The notes under the pieces are model-generated. The model did no database searches. It was not told the origin of the DNA and saw only the letters and a list, made by a program, of their open reading frames with translations. Source: Acidobacteriota bacterium (GTDB lineage: Bacteria > Acidobacteriota > Terriglobia > UBA7540). From it: DNA of 23,036 bases. Below, piece after piece: positions 7,782 through 15,943 of the stretch. A program made the position numbers and the translations under genes. Location: the NCBI GenBank assembly GCA_021827245.1, contig JAKAWN010000051.1, forward strand, positions 1 to 23,036. Direction: 5' to 3'. Each line of letters begins with the position of its first letter. Position 1 is the stretch's first letter.

Positions 7782-7831
7782 TGTAACCGCATATTCACTC
7801 AACTGTCATCAAGACGTAACAGTTCTCGGTC
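7782..7831 (+). promoter_or_regulatory. Candidate Pho box upstream of the receiver gene
   Basis: Hexamers resembling TGTAAC recur with an 11-base period: TGTAAC at 7782, a weak one at 7793, TGTCAT at 7804, CGTAAC at 7815 and a weak one at 7826. This is the geometry of PhoB direct-repeat sites and matches the repeats before the porin and pstS. It lies in the roughly 300-base gap (7590-7887) after phoR, which otherwise contains nothing I can identify. Confidence 0.5.
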
Positions 7832-7887
7832 ATTCTGAAACCGTGAAAGTAGAGCTGACATTTGAAGATGAGCGAGGCAGGCTAACC

Positions 7888-8331
7888 ATGAAGCCTAAAA
7901 TAACTGCGTTATTGATCCACCATCGAAACGACCGTTTCTACACCCTGCAACTGGTGCTCGAGGCGCTTTCTATCAAAGTCCTCCGGGCGAGGAGCGCTAA
8001 GGAAGCAGAGTCGCAACTGTGCGAGATGCCGTGCCCGCACCTGGTGCTGAGCGATACGGTGCTGCCTGACGGCAACTGGATGGACGTGCTGGATGTCGCG
8101 GCCAAGGCCGTCGAACCGGTAAACGTGATCATTGTCTCCCCCGTGGTAGATACCAAGCTTTATCTGGACACCATGGACCATGGAGCCTTTGATTTCATGA
8201 CCGACTCGTTTACAGTCCCGCAGATTGTTCACATCCTGAAGTGCGCTATTGACAATGTTGCCAGGCGCAGGGGCTCCCACATTCACACGACATCGGTGAC
8301 GGTTGCAGACACGAGGCTCCTCGCCATTTAG
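7888..8331 (+). CDS. Stand-alone degenerate receiver-domain protein
   Basis: The 147 residues fold on paper as one response-regulator receiver domain with no output domain. ALLIHHRND (7-15) is the beta-1 region, but the acidic pair is replaced by HH/RND. PHLVLSDTVLPDGN (50-63) carries the likely phospho-acceptor Asp56. VNVIIVSP (78-85) gives the conserved Ser/Thr at Ser84. HGAFDFMTDSFTVPQI (98-113) is the alpha4-beta5 region, where the invariant Lys of KPF is missing. Phosphorylation by a normal mechanism is therefore doubtful and a protein-interaction role is more likely. ATG 7888 has GAGG ten bases upstream; an in-frame GTG at 7843 is an alternative but lies close to the expected transcript start below the Pho box. 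A strong terminator follows. No specific function recognised. Confidence 0.68.
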   Translation: MKPKITALLIHHRNDRFYTLQLVLEALSIKVLRARSAKEAESQLCEMPCPHLVLSDTVLPDGNWMDVLDVAAKAVEPVNVIIVSPVVDTKLYLDTMDHGAFDFMTDSFTVPQIVHILKCAIDNVARRRGSHIHTTSVTVADTRLLAI

Positions 8332-8403
8332 GGCGCACCTTCGAGTGGTGTGAACACTGCATTTGCACGGATGTTTCTTAGGGCGTAAGGCTCCCTTCTC
8401 CTG

Positions 8404-8441
8404 GCAGGGCCGGCAGAGAATTTTCGGCCCTGCTTTTTTTT
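8404..8441 (+). terminator. Rho-independent terminator after the receiver gene
   Basis: GCAGGGCCG (8404-8412) pairs perfectly with CGGCCCTGC (8425-8433) across a 12-base loop and is followed directly by eight T residues (8434-8441). It ends the phoB-phoR-receiver transcription unit and separates it from the porin. The following 8442-8713 holds nothing else I can identify. Confidence 0.92.
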
Positions 8442-8713
8442 AGTCGGCGCCCGACAGGCATGGAGGGTTTGCCAGTTCAGAGTCTGGGGCTTATCTTCAA
8501 AAAAAACCCTCATGGTCCCGCCAGACGCTCCTGGCGAAGGTGCAATCTGGCAGGTTCTTCCTCACTTGGCAAGTTGCCATTGGGCTTCGGCGCCTTGCTT
8601 TAGCGAACATTGTGGGCGGATGTGACGTTTGTTTTTGACAGTTTGAATGCCGTTGCTTTTCTCGCAAAGCTAGAGCAGAGGATTCAGGCGATCGCATCTC
8701 TCAACTTTGTATT

Positions 8714-8763
8714 TGTAACAGAAATGTAACACAAACGTAATCTTGCGTTCATTTGACCACAAT
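8714..8763 (+). promoter_or_regulatory. Candidate Pho box and -10 element of the porin gene
   Basis: Phased hexamers every 11 bases: TGTAAC (8714), TGTAAC (8725), CGTAAT (8736) and a weaker GTTCAT (8747), followed six bases later by CACAAT (8758-8763) as a possible -10. The same arrangement precedes pstS. A transcript would start near 8770 and leave a leader of about 85 bases. Confidence 0.65.
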
Positions 8764-8853
8764 ATCTTGTGTGCTTCTTACTAATTGGAGTCATATCCGG
8801 TTCCAGCAAAATTGAGGGACCTGCTGAATACCAACAAAAACAAAGGAGCATGC

Positions 8854-10851
8854 ATGTACACAGAAAAAAAAAGGGGAGGTTTGCGCGCGGGATTGTTCCT
8901 GCTTGCGGCCTGCCTGACAGGGAGCTTTGTCCTTCAGGCGGCGGAGAGGCCAAGTCAATCCGGCGATAGGTCCGGCGCTTCCGCGAATCACTCCAAAATT
9001 GAGAAGCTCGCCCACTCGAAAGATCGGAAGTCGAAAGCCGCAAATGCAAAGCGTAAGGCGCAGACCGAAGCAAAAGCTCCATCCTCAAAGCAAGAGGCGG
9101 CTGATTCAGCCAAGGAAATTACCCAACTGAAGCAGCAGCTTGCAATCCAGCAGAAACAGATTGCGGAGCTCCTGCACGCAGTCAATCAATTACAGGCAGA
9201 GGTAACAGCCGCCCCGAAGCCCGCGGCGGCAGCCGCAGTTGCACAAGTTTCGGGCAGCACATCCGCAGCATCCGCGGCGCAACCCGCCAGCAACGCAACC
9301 CATACACCGTCTGCTTACGGGCAACCCTCAAGCAACGACGAGATCGCAAGCCTGACCCCGATTCTTCTTCCCGAGTCGAAAGCGCGTTCCGCGGACGCAA
9401 ACCTGGTCTTGGCGCTCAATACTCCGGTGAGTTTGCCTCAGGCCAAAGAATCCACAGGGGCCGGGCTGGGACCGGCAGCAGCCGCACGCCCCGCGGTGAC
9501 CGGAACGAAAAGCTTGCCGGTCGCAGGCCAGCCTGAAACCGAAAAGACTTTTGTTGACTCACCTCTGCAGTTTCGCATTGGCAGGGCGTATGTCACTCCG
9601 GTTGGATTCATGGATTTCACAAGCATATGGGCCAATCATGATGCCGGTAGCGGTATTGGGACCAACTTCGCGGGCATTCCCTACGGCAACGTCTTCCAGA
9701 ATCATTTGAGTGAGTTCCGCTTCAGCGCGCAGAATTCCCGCGTCGGCTTTCGCGTAGACGCCATCGTCAAGGGCGCTCACGTGATGGGGTACATGGAATC
9801 AGACTTCCTGGGATTCTCTCCGGGAAACGCCGCGGTCAGCAGCAATAGCAACAGCCTGCGCTCGCGACTCTACTGGGTCGATGTCCGAAAGAATAAGTGG
9901 GAAGTGCTCGGAGGCCAGACCTGGAGTCTGATAACACCGGGCCGCACTGGCATCTCGCCTCTGCCCGGCGACCTCTTCTACTCTCAAGACACGGACGTGA
10001 ACTATCAACTTGGCTTGTTCTGGGCACGTAATCCCGAACTGCGGTTTGTTTACCATCTTTCGTCCAGGATTGCTTTCGCTGTTGCTCTGGACAGCCCTGA
10101 GCAGTATGTCGGCGGCTCGGCTGGCGGCGGCCTTATTACCTTTCCGGCTGCCTTGAAGTCCACCTACGAAGACGAGCTGAATATTGGCACCAATACCTTC
10201 AGCGTTCCGAACGTTGCTCCCGACGTCATTGCGAAGCTCGCTCTTGACCCGTCCTCCAAGCTTCACTTCGAAATTGGCGGCGTCGAACGCAATTTCAAGC
10301 TCTGGAATCCCAATACCAATATCACCTACTCGACGGCCGGAGGGGGGGGCTTTGCCAACCTGAACTTCGAACTTTTCAAGGGCTTCCGGGTTCTTACAAA
10401 CAATTTTTGGAGTGACGGTGGTGGCCGGTACATTTTCGGCCAGGCTCCTGATCTGATCGTCAGGGCCGACGGCAGCCCTTCTCTCATCCATGCAAGCTCA
10501 ACGGTTTCGGGCTTTGAATATACACGCGAGAACACCATGTTCTATGGCTATTACGGCGGCCTTTACATTGGAAGGAACGTCGCGATCGATACAAATGGTA
10601 ACCCCATCGGGTATGGCTACACAGGTGCTCCGAACAGCCAGAATCGTGTCATTCAGGAAGCGACCTTCGGATTCAACCGCACACTTTGGAAGAACGCAAG
10701 CTGGGGTGCATTGAATCTCTTAGGGCAATACTCGTACGTGACTCGCAATCCGTGGTATGTCGTCACGGGGCAGCCCAGGAACGCGAGTCTCAACATGGTG
10801 TTCGTGGACCTGCACTACACGCTGCCGGGCTCTGCTCCGGCCATTAAGTGA
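8854..10851 (+). CDS. DcaP-like outer-membrane porin with N-terminal coiled coil
   Basis: Probable trimeric outer-membrane channel admitting small anions, here plausibly phosphate or phosphorylated compounds. ATG 8854 has AAAGGAG six bases upstream. Residues 1-30 are a signal peptide (basic start, hydrophobic core, AA before ERPSQ). Residues 31-84 are Lys/Ser/Ala-rich. Residues 85-118 are a heptad-like coiled coil (KEITQLKQQLAIQQKQIAEL). Residues 119-235 are an Ala/Pro/Ser-rich low-complexity spacer. From about 238 there is a beta-barrel domain with alternating aromatic strands; GRAYVTPVGFMDFTSIW and FSAQNSRVGFRVDA resemble DcaP-type porins. The C terminus does not end in the usual Phe. A LAAC lipobox-like sequence at 17-20 is probably chance. 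Its place between phoR and pstS and its Pho-box-like promoter point to phosphate-starvation control; the substrate is inferred from context alone. Confidence 0.75.
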   Translation: MYTEKKRGGLRAGLFLLAACLTGSFVLQAAERPSQSGDRSGASANHSKIEKLAHSKDRKSKAANAKRKAQTEAKAPSSKQEAADSAKEITQLKQQLAIQQKQIAELLHAVNQLQAEVTAAPKPAAAAAVAQVSGSTSAASAAQPASNATHTPSAYGQPSSNDEIASLTPILLPESKARSADANLVLALNTPVSLPQAKESTGAGLGPAAAARPAVTGTKSLPVAGQPETEKTFVDSPLQFRIGRAYVTPVGFMDFTSIWANHDAGSGIGTNFAGIPYGNVFQNHLSEFRFSAQNSRVGFRVDAIVKGAHVMGYMESDFLGFSPGNAAVSSNSNSLRSRLYWVDVRKNKWEVLGGQTWSLITPGRTGISPLPGDLFYSQDTDVNYQLGLFWARNPELRFVYHLSSRIAFAVALDSPEQYVGGSAGGGLITFPAALKSTYEDELNIGTNTFSVPNVAPDVIAKLALDPSSKLHFEIGGVERNFKLWNPNTNITYSTAGGGGFANLNFELFKGFRVLTNNFWSDGGGRYIFGQAPDLIVRADGSPSLIHASSTVSGFEYTRENTMFYGYYGGLYIGRNVAIDTNGNPIGYGYTGAPNSQNRVIQEATFGFNRTLWKNASWGALNLLGQYSYVTRNPWYVVTGQPRNASLNMVFVDLHYTLPGSAPAIK

Positions 10852-11007
10852 ATGGAAACTGCGTCTTTTCTGCATGATGCCCAGCATTTGCGGGTTTCCT
10901 GGGCGGGCGGCTTAAGGCTCGCCGAAAAAGTCCTTTGGCTCCGTTGTGGAGTTGTGACACTTGACGCCAAGCGCATGACTCCTACTGAGCTGTTGGATTA
11001 TTTGTCT

Positions 11008-11056
11008 TGTAATGAATCTGTAACAAAAACTTAACATTCCTGTAACAATTTACAAT
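11008..11056 (+). promoter_or_regulatory. Candidate Pho box and -10 element of pstS
   Basis: Four hexamers are in exact 11-base register: TGTAAT (11008), TGTAAC (11019), CTTAAC (11030) and TGTAAC (11041). TACAAT (11051-11056) follows at the distance expected for a -10 box whose -35 is replaced by an activator site. The transcript would start near 11063, just upstream of the AGAGGG ribosome binding site (11068-11073). The remainder of 10852-11007 contains a GC-rich hairpin-like stretch and no gene. Confidence 0.75.
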
Positions 11057-11080
11057 CAATCTCAATGAGAGGGATAGCTA

Positions 11081-12169
11081 ATGAAGATCAAATTTAGAGC
11101 CACAACGGCAGCCCTGGCGGTTACCTTGGCCTTGATGGGGATTCTGACATCGTGCTCCCGGCAGGGAGCAGGTCCATCAGGACCGCAAAGCATTACTTTG
11201 AACGAAACCGGATCGAGCTTGCTCTACCCACTCTTCAACCTTTGGGTGCCGGCTTACACGCAGGACAATCCGAGCGTGAGGATCACGCCCCAGTCGACGG
11301 GCAGCGGCACCGGCATTGCCCAGGCGGTGGAGGGCATTGTACAGATTGGCGCCTCTGACGCTTACATCAGCGACGCGCAGATGAAGCAGCACCCGGATAT
11401 GCTGAATATTCCGCTCGCCATCTCGATGCAGATGGTGAACTACAATCTGCCCGGCCTGAATAAAGATCATTTGAAAATGAGCGGGCCAGTGCTGGCCGGC
11501 ATCTATGAGGGCAAGATACGCTACTGGGATGATGTTGCAATCCGAAAACTCAACCCCGGCGTCCATCTGCCCCATCATGGCATCATTCCGGTGCACCGGA
11601 CCGACGGTAGCGGCGATACCTTCATCTTCACTCAATATCTTTCGTTTAGCACGCCGGCTTGGAACAAGAGCGTTGGCTACGGCACCACGGTAAGTTGGCC
11701 ACCCGTTTCCGGTGGCATCGGTGCGGTTGGCAACCCAGGCATGGTCACTGCGATCCAGGACAACCCCTATTCCATTGCCTACATCGGCACGAGCTTCCAA
11801 GACGCTATCGAAAAGGCCCAGCTTGGCATTGCCGCGCTTGAGAACCACGACGGCAAGTTCGTGCTTCCTGAGGCGAAGACGGCGGCCGCGGCTGCGGCAG
11901 TCATGGTGCCGAAGACGCCCAAGGATCAGCGCATCAGCTTAATTTTTGCGTCCGGTCCCGATTCCTATCCCATTATCAATTACGAGTATGCCCTCGTGAA
12001 TCGGCAGCAGCCCTCGGCCGAGATGGCCGCCGCGCTTCGGAAGTTCTTCACCTGGGCGATCAGTCCGAGCGGCGGCAACGCGCCCCATTTTATGGAAGCA
12101 GTGCATTTCGTGCCGCTTCCGGACGCCGTAGCCCAGCTCAGCGCAGCCCAGATCGCAGAGATCCAGTGA
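11081..12169 (+). CDS. pstS: Phosphate-binding lipoprotein PstS
   Basis: Periplasmic binding protein of the high-affinity phosphate ABC importer. A lipoprotein signal peptide is clear: basic start, hydrophobic core, lipobox LTSC with Cys25 as the lipidation site. Ligand-loop motifs of the family follow: GSSLLYPLF (44-52), STGSGTGI (72-79), GASDAYIS (90-97) and RTDGSGDT (173-180), which together form the phosphate pocket. Length 362 is normal. The ATG has AGAGGG seven bases upstream. Expression is probably PhoB-controlled from the repeats at 11008-11046. A 162-base gap with a strong hairpin separates it from pstC, which would allow more PstS than permease to be made. Confidence 0.95.
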   Translation: MKIKFRATTAALAVTLALMGILTSCSRQGAGPSGPQSITLNETGSSLLYPLFNLWVPAYTQDNPSVRITPQSTGSGTGIAQAVEGIVQIGASDAYISDAQMKQHPDMLNIPLAISMQMVNYNLPGLNKDHLKMSGPVLAGIYEGKIRYWDDVAIRKLNPGVHLPHHGIIPVHRTDGSGDTFIFTQYLSFSTPAWNKSVGYGTTVSWPPVSGGIGAVGNPGMVTAIQDNPYSIAYIGTSFQDAIEKAQLGIAALENHDGKFVLPEAKTAAAAAAVMVPKTPKDQRISLIFASGPDSYPIINYEYALVNRQQPSAEMAAALRKFFTWAISPSGGNAPHFMEAVHFVPLPDAVAQLSAAQIAEIQ

Positions 12170-12196
12170 CCTCAGCCGATCTTGATTACGGCATTT

Positions 12197-12236
12197 CACC
12201 TGCTCGCCGGCAGCCCCGCTGTCGGCAGAGCGGGTG
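12197..12236 (+). other. Long GC-rich hairpin between pstS and pstC
   Basis: CACCTGCTC (12197-12205) pairs with GAGCGGGTG (12228-12236), and directly inside it GCCGGCAG (12206-12213) pairs with CTGTCGGC (12219-12226). This gives 17 pairs including two G-U, one bulged A and a CCCCG loop. No T-run follows, so it is not a simple terminator. It resembles the intergenic stem-loops that stabilise upstream binding-protein mRNA or attenuate read-through in ABC transporter operons. Confidence 0.65.
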
Positions 12237-12331
12237 ATTTACATACCCAACACGGCATGTAACTTTCCTTTTCGCACCGTCGAGTATTTCGGTCCTTATT
12301 GCAGCGACATGCCCGGCTTCGGAGCAGCTTG

Positions 12332-13294
12332 ATGCGTTTCCGCAGGTTCACCGCCTTGCTCGCCAGCACCGTGGCGGGAATCCTCATTGTAATTGTCGCG
12401 TTTCTCGGAATCTACGCGTGGCCCGCCGTGCGTCTGAACGGTTTGTCCTTTTTGTTCGAGAACAGTTGGAACCTCGGAAGCATGTACGGGACTCCGATCA
12501 CCGTGCACGGCCAGCAGATTCTGCCCGGCGCACATTATGGCATCCTATTTTTGATAGTTGGCACTTTGCTCAGCACGGCGATTGCGCTGACAATTGCCGT
12601 TCCGGTCGGGGTCGGCGCCGCGATTTTCCTGGCTGAGGGCGTGCCGCCGATGATGCGGTCATGGCTTTCCTTCTTCGTCGAGCTTCTGGCCGCCATCCCA
12701 AGCGTTGTATTCGGTTTGTGGGGGTACGTGGTAGTGATTCCTTTCCTTGGCCAGCATCTCTTTCCGTTGATGGCTCAGCGGCTCGGCTTCATCCCCTTTT
12801 TGGGCGGTCCGACGGGCAGCGGCTACGGGCTTCTCACCGCCGGCTTCGTGCTTGCGTTGATGATTGTGCCCCTGATTACGGCGACCTTGCGCGATGCGCT
12901 GGTCAGCCAGCCGCCCAGCCTCCGCGAGGGCGCGGTGGCGCTGGGCGCCAGCCGTTTCGAAACCCTGTGGACAGTGCTGCTGCCGGCGACGCGCCGTGTA
13001 CTAATTGGATCCAGCATCCTGGCAACAGGTCGTGCTCTCGGCGAAACGATGGCGGTTTTGATGGTCAGCGGCAACGCGCTGAATTATCTGCCAGGCAACA
13101 TTTATACGCCGATCTCCACCATGGCTTCCTTCATCGTCTCGCAGCTTGACAGCGCGTTGCAGGATCCGACCGGCATGGCCGTCCGTTCTTTGGCGGAGGT
13201 CGCGCTAGTCCTTTGTTTGATTTCAATCGTGGTCAACGGTTTCGCGCGCGTCCTGCTCTATTACGAAGGACGCCGACGTACGAGGGTGGCCTGA
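12332..13294 (+). CDS. pstC: Phosphate ABC transporter permease PstC
   Basis: One of the two inner-membrane subunits forming the phosphate channel with PstA. The 320 residues contain about six membrane spans, beginning with a strongly hydrophobic N-terminal helix (TALLASTVAGILIVIVAFLG). The cytoplasmic EAA loop that contacts PstB is LREGAVALGASRFETLWTVL, followed by ATGRALGETMAVLMVSGNA, typical of PstC. An insertion with HGQQILPGAHYG lies between spans 1 and 2, as in other PstC proteins. The ATG at 12332 has GGAG seven bases upstream and is preferred to an in-frame TTG at 12299. The stop overlaps the pstA start by one base (TGATG), indicating translational coupling. Confidence 0.93.
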   Translation: MRFRRFTALLASTVAGILIVIVAFLGIYAWPAVRLNGLSFLFENSWNLGSMYGTPITVHGQQILPGAHYGILFLIVGTLLSTAIALTIAVPVGVGAAIFLAEGVPPMMRSWLSFFVELLAAIPSVVFGLWGYVVVIPFLGQHLFPLMAQRLGFIPFLGGPTGSGYGLLTAGFVLALMIVPLITATLRDALVSQPPSLREGAVALGASRFETLWTVLLPATRRVLIGSSILATGRALGETMAVLMVSGNALNYLPGNIYTPISTMASFIVSQLDSALQDPTGMAVRSLAEVALVLCLISIVVNGFARVLLYYEGRRRTRVA

Positions 13295-14214
13295 TGGGCC
13301 TAGCCGCTACTGAAATCCACGATGTGCCAGTCCGTGCCCGCAGTGGCCGCTCACTCCGACGACGGCTTTTTGACTATTTGGGGTGGGGTCTGAGCGCGCT
13401 CGCCTTTCTCCTTCTTGGCAGCGCCATGATCTGGATCCTGGTCACCGTCTTCGAGCGCGGTTTCAGCGCGCTCACCCTCAAAGTTCTCACCCATGTCACG
13501 GAGGGCTACGGCGGCGGACTTCTTAACGCCATTGAAGGCACTCTGGTACTCGCTTTTGGCGGTATCCTTCTGGCCGGTCCGCTGGGGCTTGCGGCTGGCA
13601 TCTATCTCGCGGAATTCGATAGGGGACGCCTGGCCCCGACGATCCGCTTTCTGGTTGACGTGCTGGTCGGTGTTCCTTCGATCGTTATCGGCTATTTCGG
13701 TTATGTCACCATGGTGGTGGCCCTCGGGTGGAAATTTTCGGTTGCGGCCGGCAGCGTCGCGCTCGCCATCATTTCGCTTCCTTACATTTGCCGCACCACG
13801 GAGATGGCGCTTCGCCAAGTGCCGCGCCCGTTGCGTGAAGCCGCCTATGCACTGGGGGCCGGCGAGGGCAGGGTGAGCATGGGCATCTGTGTGCCGGCAG
13901 CGCTGCCCGGCATTCTCACGGGAATTTTGCTCGCGCTCGCCATCTCGGTGGGCGAGACGGCTCCGCTGCTCTATACGGCCGGCTGGTCCAACTATCTCTG
14001 GACCGGCCGTCTCACCAACGAGCCGATCGGCTACCTGACCTATGCGATCTGGGCCTTCATTACTGAGCCCTTCGAAAGCGCCCATGCGCTCGCTTACGCA
14101 GCGGCGCTCTTCGTTACCCTTTTTGTGCTGGTGATCAGCATTCTCACGCGCATGGCGCTGGACGAAAATGCTGGCTGGCGCCGACTTAAGCCCTGGGAAA
14201 GATGGAAAGCGTGA
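13294..14214 (+). CDS. pstA: Phosphate ABC transporter permease PstA
   Basis: Second channel subunit of the phosphate importer in the inner membrane. The 306-residue protein has a short basic N terminus, then about six membrane spans beginning near residue 27. NAIEGTLVLAFGGILLAGPLG, GVPSIVIGYFGYV and the EAA loop LREAAYALGAGEGRVSMGIC are characteristic of PstA, followed by ISVGETAPLLYTAG. The start ATG shares its A with the TGA of pstC, and GAGGGTGG precedes it. A gap of 138 bases before pstB holds only a small CCAGG/CCTGG hairpin (14321-14334) next to the pstB ribosome binding site. Confidence 0.93.
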   Translation: MGLAATEIHDVPVRARSGRSLRRRLFDYLGWGLSALAFLLLGSAMIWILVTVFERGFSALTLKVLTHVTEGYGGGLLNAIEGTLVLAFGGILLAGPLGLAAGIYLAEFDRGRLAPTIRFLVDVLVGVPSIVIGYFGYVTMVVALGWKFSVAAGSVALAIISLPYICRTTEMALRQVPRPLREAAYALGAGEGRVSMGICVPAALPGILTGILLALAISVGETAPLLYTAGWSNYLWTGRLTNEPIGYLTYAIWAFITEPFESAHALAYAAALFVTLFVLVISILTRMALDENAGWRRLKPWERWKA

Positions 14215-14352
14215 CCGTGTCTATTGGCTACCAGACGATGGCGGCTTCGCTGTCGCGTCTCGGTTCGTGTTGCCCGCGCTCGCGCTTGTTGCTAACATAA
14301 AGTGCGTCGCGTGTTCCGTCCCAGGCAAGCCTGGCACTACGAGGATATTTTC

Positions 14353-15189
14353 ATGGGGAACCTGACCGAACCAGAGGTAAGCATCAGCGTGCCGGGATCC
14401 GACAGGACATTCCAAGGCTCCGAAATAGGTGTCAGCAAATCGGTTCTCAAGATCGCCGTTGACCATCTGGACTTCTACTACGGGCGGCGCCAAGTGCTCT
14501 TTGATGTCGCCCTGCAGATACCCGATCGAAAGGTCACGGCTCTGATCGGACCGTCCGGTTGTGGCAAGTCGACCTTTCTCCGGACGCTGAACCGAATGTA
14601 TGAGACAGTCAACGGTACTCGCGTGGAAGGGAGCGTTCTTCTCGACGGCCAGAGTATTTTTGAAATGGATGTTGTGAAGTTGAGACGCCGAGTGGGGATG
14701 GTTTTCCAGAAATCGAATCCTTTTCCCAAGTCCATTTTTGAAAATGTGGCCTACGGCTTGAGAATCAACGGAATGGCCCGGGGAGGGCAGTTGGTGGAAA
14801 TTGTGGAAAAGAGTTTGAGGCGCGCTGCCCTGTGGGATGAGGTCAAAGACCACCTTCACAAGTCCGCCTACTCGCTTTCCGGAGGGCAGCAGCAGCGGCT
14901 TTGTATCGCCCGTGCTCTGGCGGTCGATCCGGAAGTTCTTCTGCTGGATGAGCCGTGTTCGGCGCTCGATCCCATTGCCACTGCCAAGATTGAGGACCTT
15001 CTGCTCGATCAGGTTTCCACGTGCACGATCGTGATTGTGACTCACAACATGCAGCAAGCCGCGAGGGTGGCGGATAACACGGGATTTTTTCTGCTCGGAA
15101 AGCTGATCGAGTTCAACAGGACAGATGTGATTTTCAAGACGCCTGCCCGGAAAGAAACGGAAGACTATATCACCGGACGGTTTGGTTAA
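14353..15189 (+). CDS. pstB: Phosphate ABC transporter ATPase PstB
   Basis: Cytoplasmic ATPase that powers phosphate import through PstC/PstA. Walker [10 protein letters not shown] is at 66-74, the Q loop at Gln119 ([11 protein letters not shown]), the ABC signature LSGGQQQR at 175-182, Walker B VLLLDEP at 195-201, and the switch His231 in [15 protein letters not shown]-like substitutions are absent and every catalytic motif is intact. The family-specific NRMYE and [10 protein letters not shown] segments support PstB over other importers. The N terminus carries about 30 extra residues compared with E. coli PstB. ATG 14353 has GAGGA seven bases upstream; an in-frame upstream start at 14302 is less likely. 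Confidence 0.95.
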   Translation: MGNLTEPEVSISVPGSDRTFQGSEIGVSKSVLKIAVDHLDFYYGRRQVLFDVALQIPDRKVTALIGPSGCGKSTFLRTLNRMYETVNGTRVEGSVLLDGQSIFEMDVVKLRRRVGMVFQKSNPFPKSIFENVAYGLRINGMARGGQLVEIVEKSLRRAALWDEVKDHLHKSAYSLSGGQQQRLCIARALAVDPEVLLLDEPCSALDPIATAKIEDLLLDQVSTCTIVIVTHNMQQAARVADNTGFFLLGKLIEFNRTDVIFKTPARKETEDYITGRFG

Positions 15190-15207
15190 CGGCAAGGGAG
15201 TAAGTCA

Positions 15208-15870
15208 TTGCGCCACTTTGAAATCCAACTCGATGAGCTTCGAAAGAGGCTGCTCGAGATGAGCGGCCTCGTAGAATCCTCCATCTATCGCAGCGTCCTG
15301 GCACTTGTCGAGAAGGGCGAAGACCAGATCCGCCAGGTGATGGAGAACGAAGTTCGCATCAATCAAATGCAAATCGAGATTGATGACTTGGCGACCGGCT
15401 TGCTGGCCCTCCAGCAGCCCATGGCCACGGATCTGCGCTTTCTGACTTCCGCTATCAAGATCAACAGTGATCTGGAACGCATGGGCGATCACGCCGTGAA
15501 CATTGCAGAAAGAGCCCGCTCCCTGATTCATGAGCCGACAATCAAGCCGTTGATCGATTTGCCACAGATGGCCAACCTCGTGCAATCCATGTTACGCGAG
15601 AGCCTGGATGCCTTCATCAAGAAAGATGCCAGCTTGGCCCGCGCTGTCCTGAAATCTGACGATGCGGTTGACCAGATGCGCGACACGATTTACGACGAGC
15701 TTGTGCAATACATGGAGAGGGAACCCTCGGCCATCCGCGGTTGCATTCATCTGATGTTTGTCGCCCGCAATCTTGAGCGCATTGCGGATCACGCTACCAA
15801 TATCGCTGAGGACGTGGTGTTCCTGGTTGAAGGCGCCGATGTGCGCCATCACGCCGAAGCCTTCAAGTAG
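15208..15870 (+). CDS. phoU: Phosphate-specific transport regulator PhoU
   Basis: Cytoplasmic protein that conveys the state of the Pst transporter to PhoR and keeps the Pho regulon off when phosphate is plentiful. It is two similar three-helix bundles, each with the metal-binding E/DxxxD signature: DLERMGDHAVNIAERA (Glu90, Asp94) and NLERIADHATNIAED (Glu190, Asp194). Length 220 is standard. The start is a TTG at 15208 with AAGGGAG seven bases upstream; the resulting MRHFEIQLDELRKRLLEM matches typical PhoU N termini. It lies 18 bases after pstB, so it is in the same operon. Confidence 0.94.
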   Translation: MRHFEIQLDELRKRLLEMSGLVESSIYRSVLALVEKGEDQIRQVMENEVRINQMQIEIDDLATGLLALQQPMATDLRFLTSAIKINSDLERMGDHAVNIAERARSLIHEPTIKPLIDLPQMANLVQSMLRESLDAFIKKDASLARAVLKSDDAVDQMRDTIYDELVQYMEREPSAIRGCIHLMFVARNLERIADHATNIAEDVVFLVEGADVRHHAEAFK

Positions 15871-15943
15871 CCGCCATTTTCCCACCCTCGAACCGCGGCA
15901 GCACTGCCCTCGAAAGTCCTTATGCTGACGTGCCTATGGTAAG

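Noticed and set aside
8902..8913. Lipobox-like LAAC near the start of the porin
   Set aside because: The hydrophobic stretch continues past the Cys and ends at a normal AA cleavage site; barrel porins are not lipoproteins.
10852..11034. 60-codon ORF between the porin and pstS
   Set aside because: It begins directly at the porin stop without a ribosome binding site, has no family resemblance, and overlaps the Pho box of pstS.
12258..12263. Single TGTAAC upstream of pstC
   Set aside because: No second unit at 11-base spacing, so it is not a Pho box by the pattern seen elsewhere in the island.
13351..14085. 244-codon minus-strand ORF over pstA
   Set aside because: Highly charged shadow frame opposite a conserved permease.
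14221..15195. 324-codon minus-strand ORF over pstB
   Set aside because: The plus strand encodes every ABC ATPase motif in order; the antisense frame has no recognisable features.
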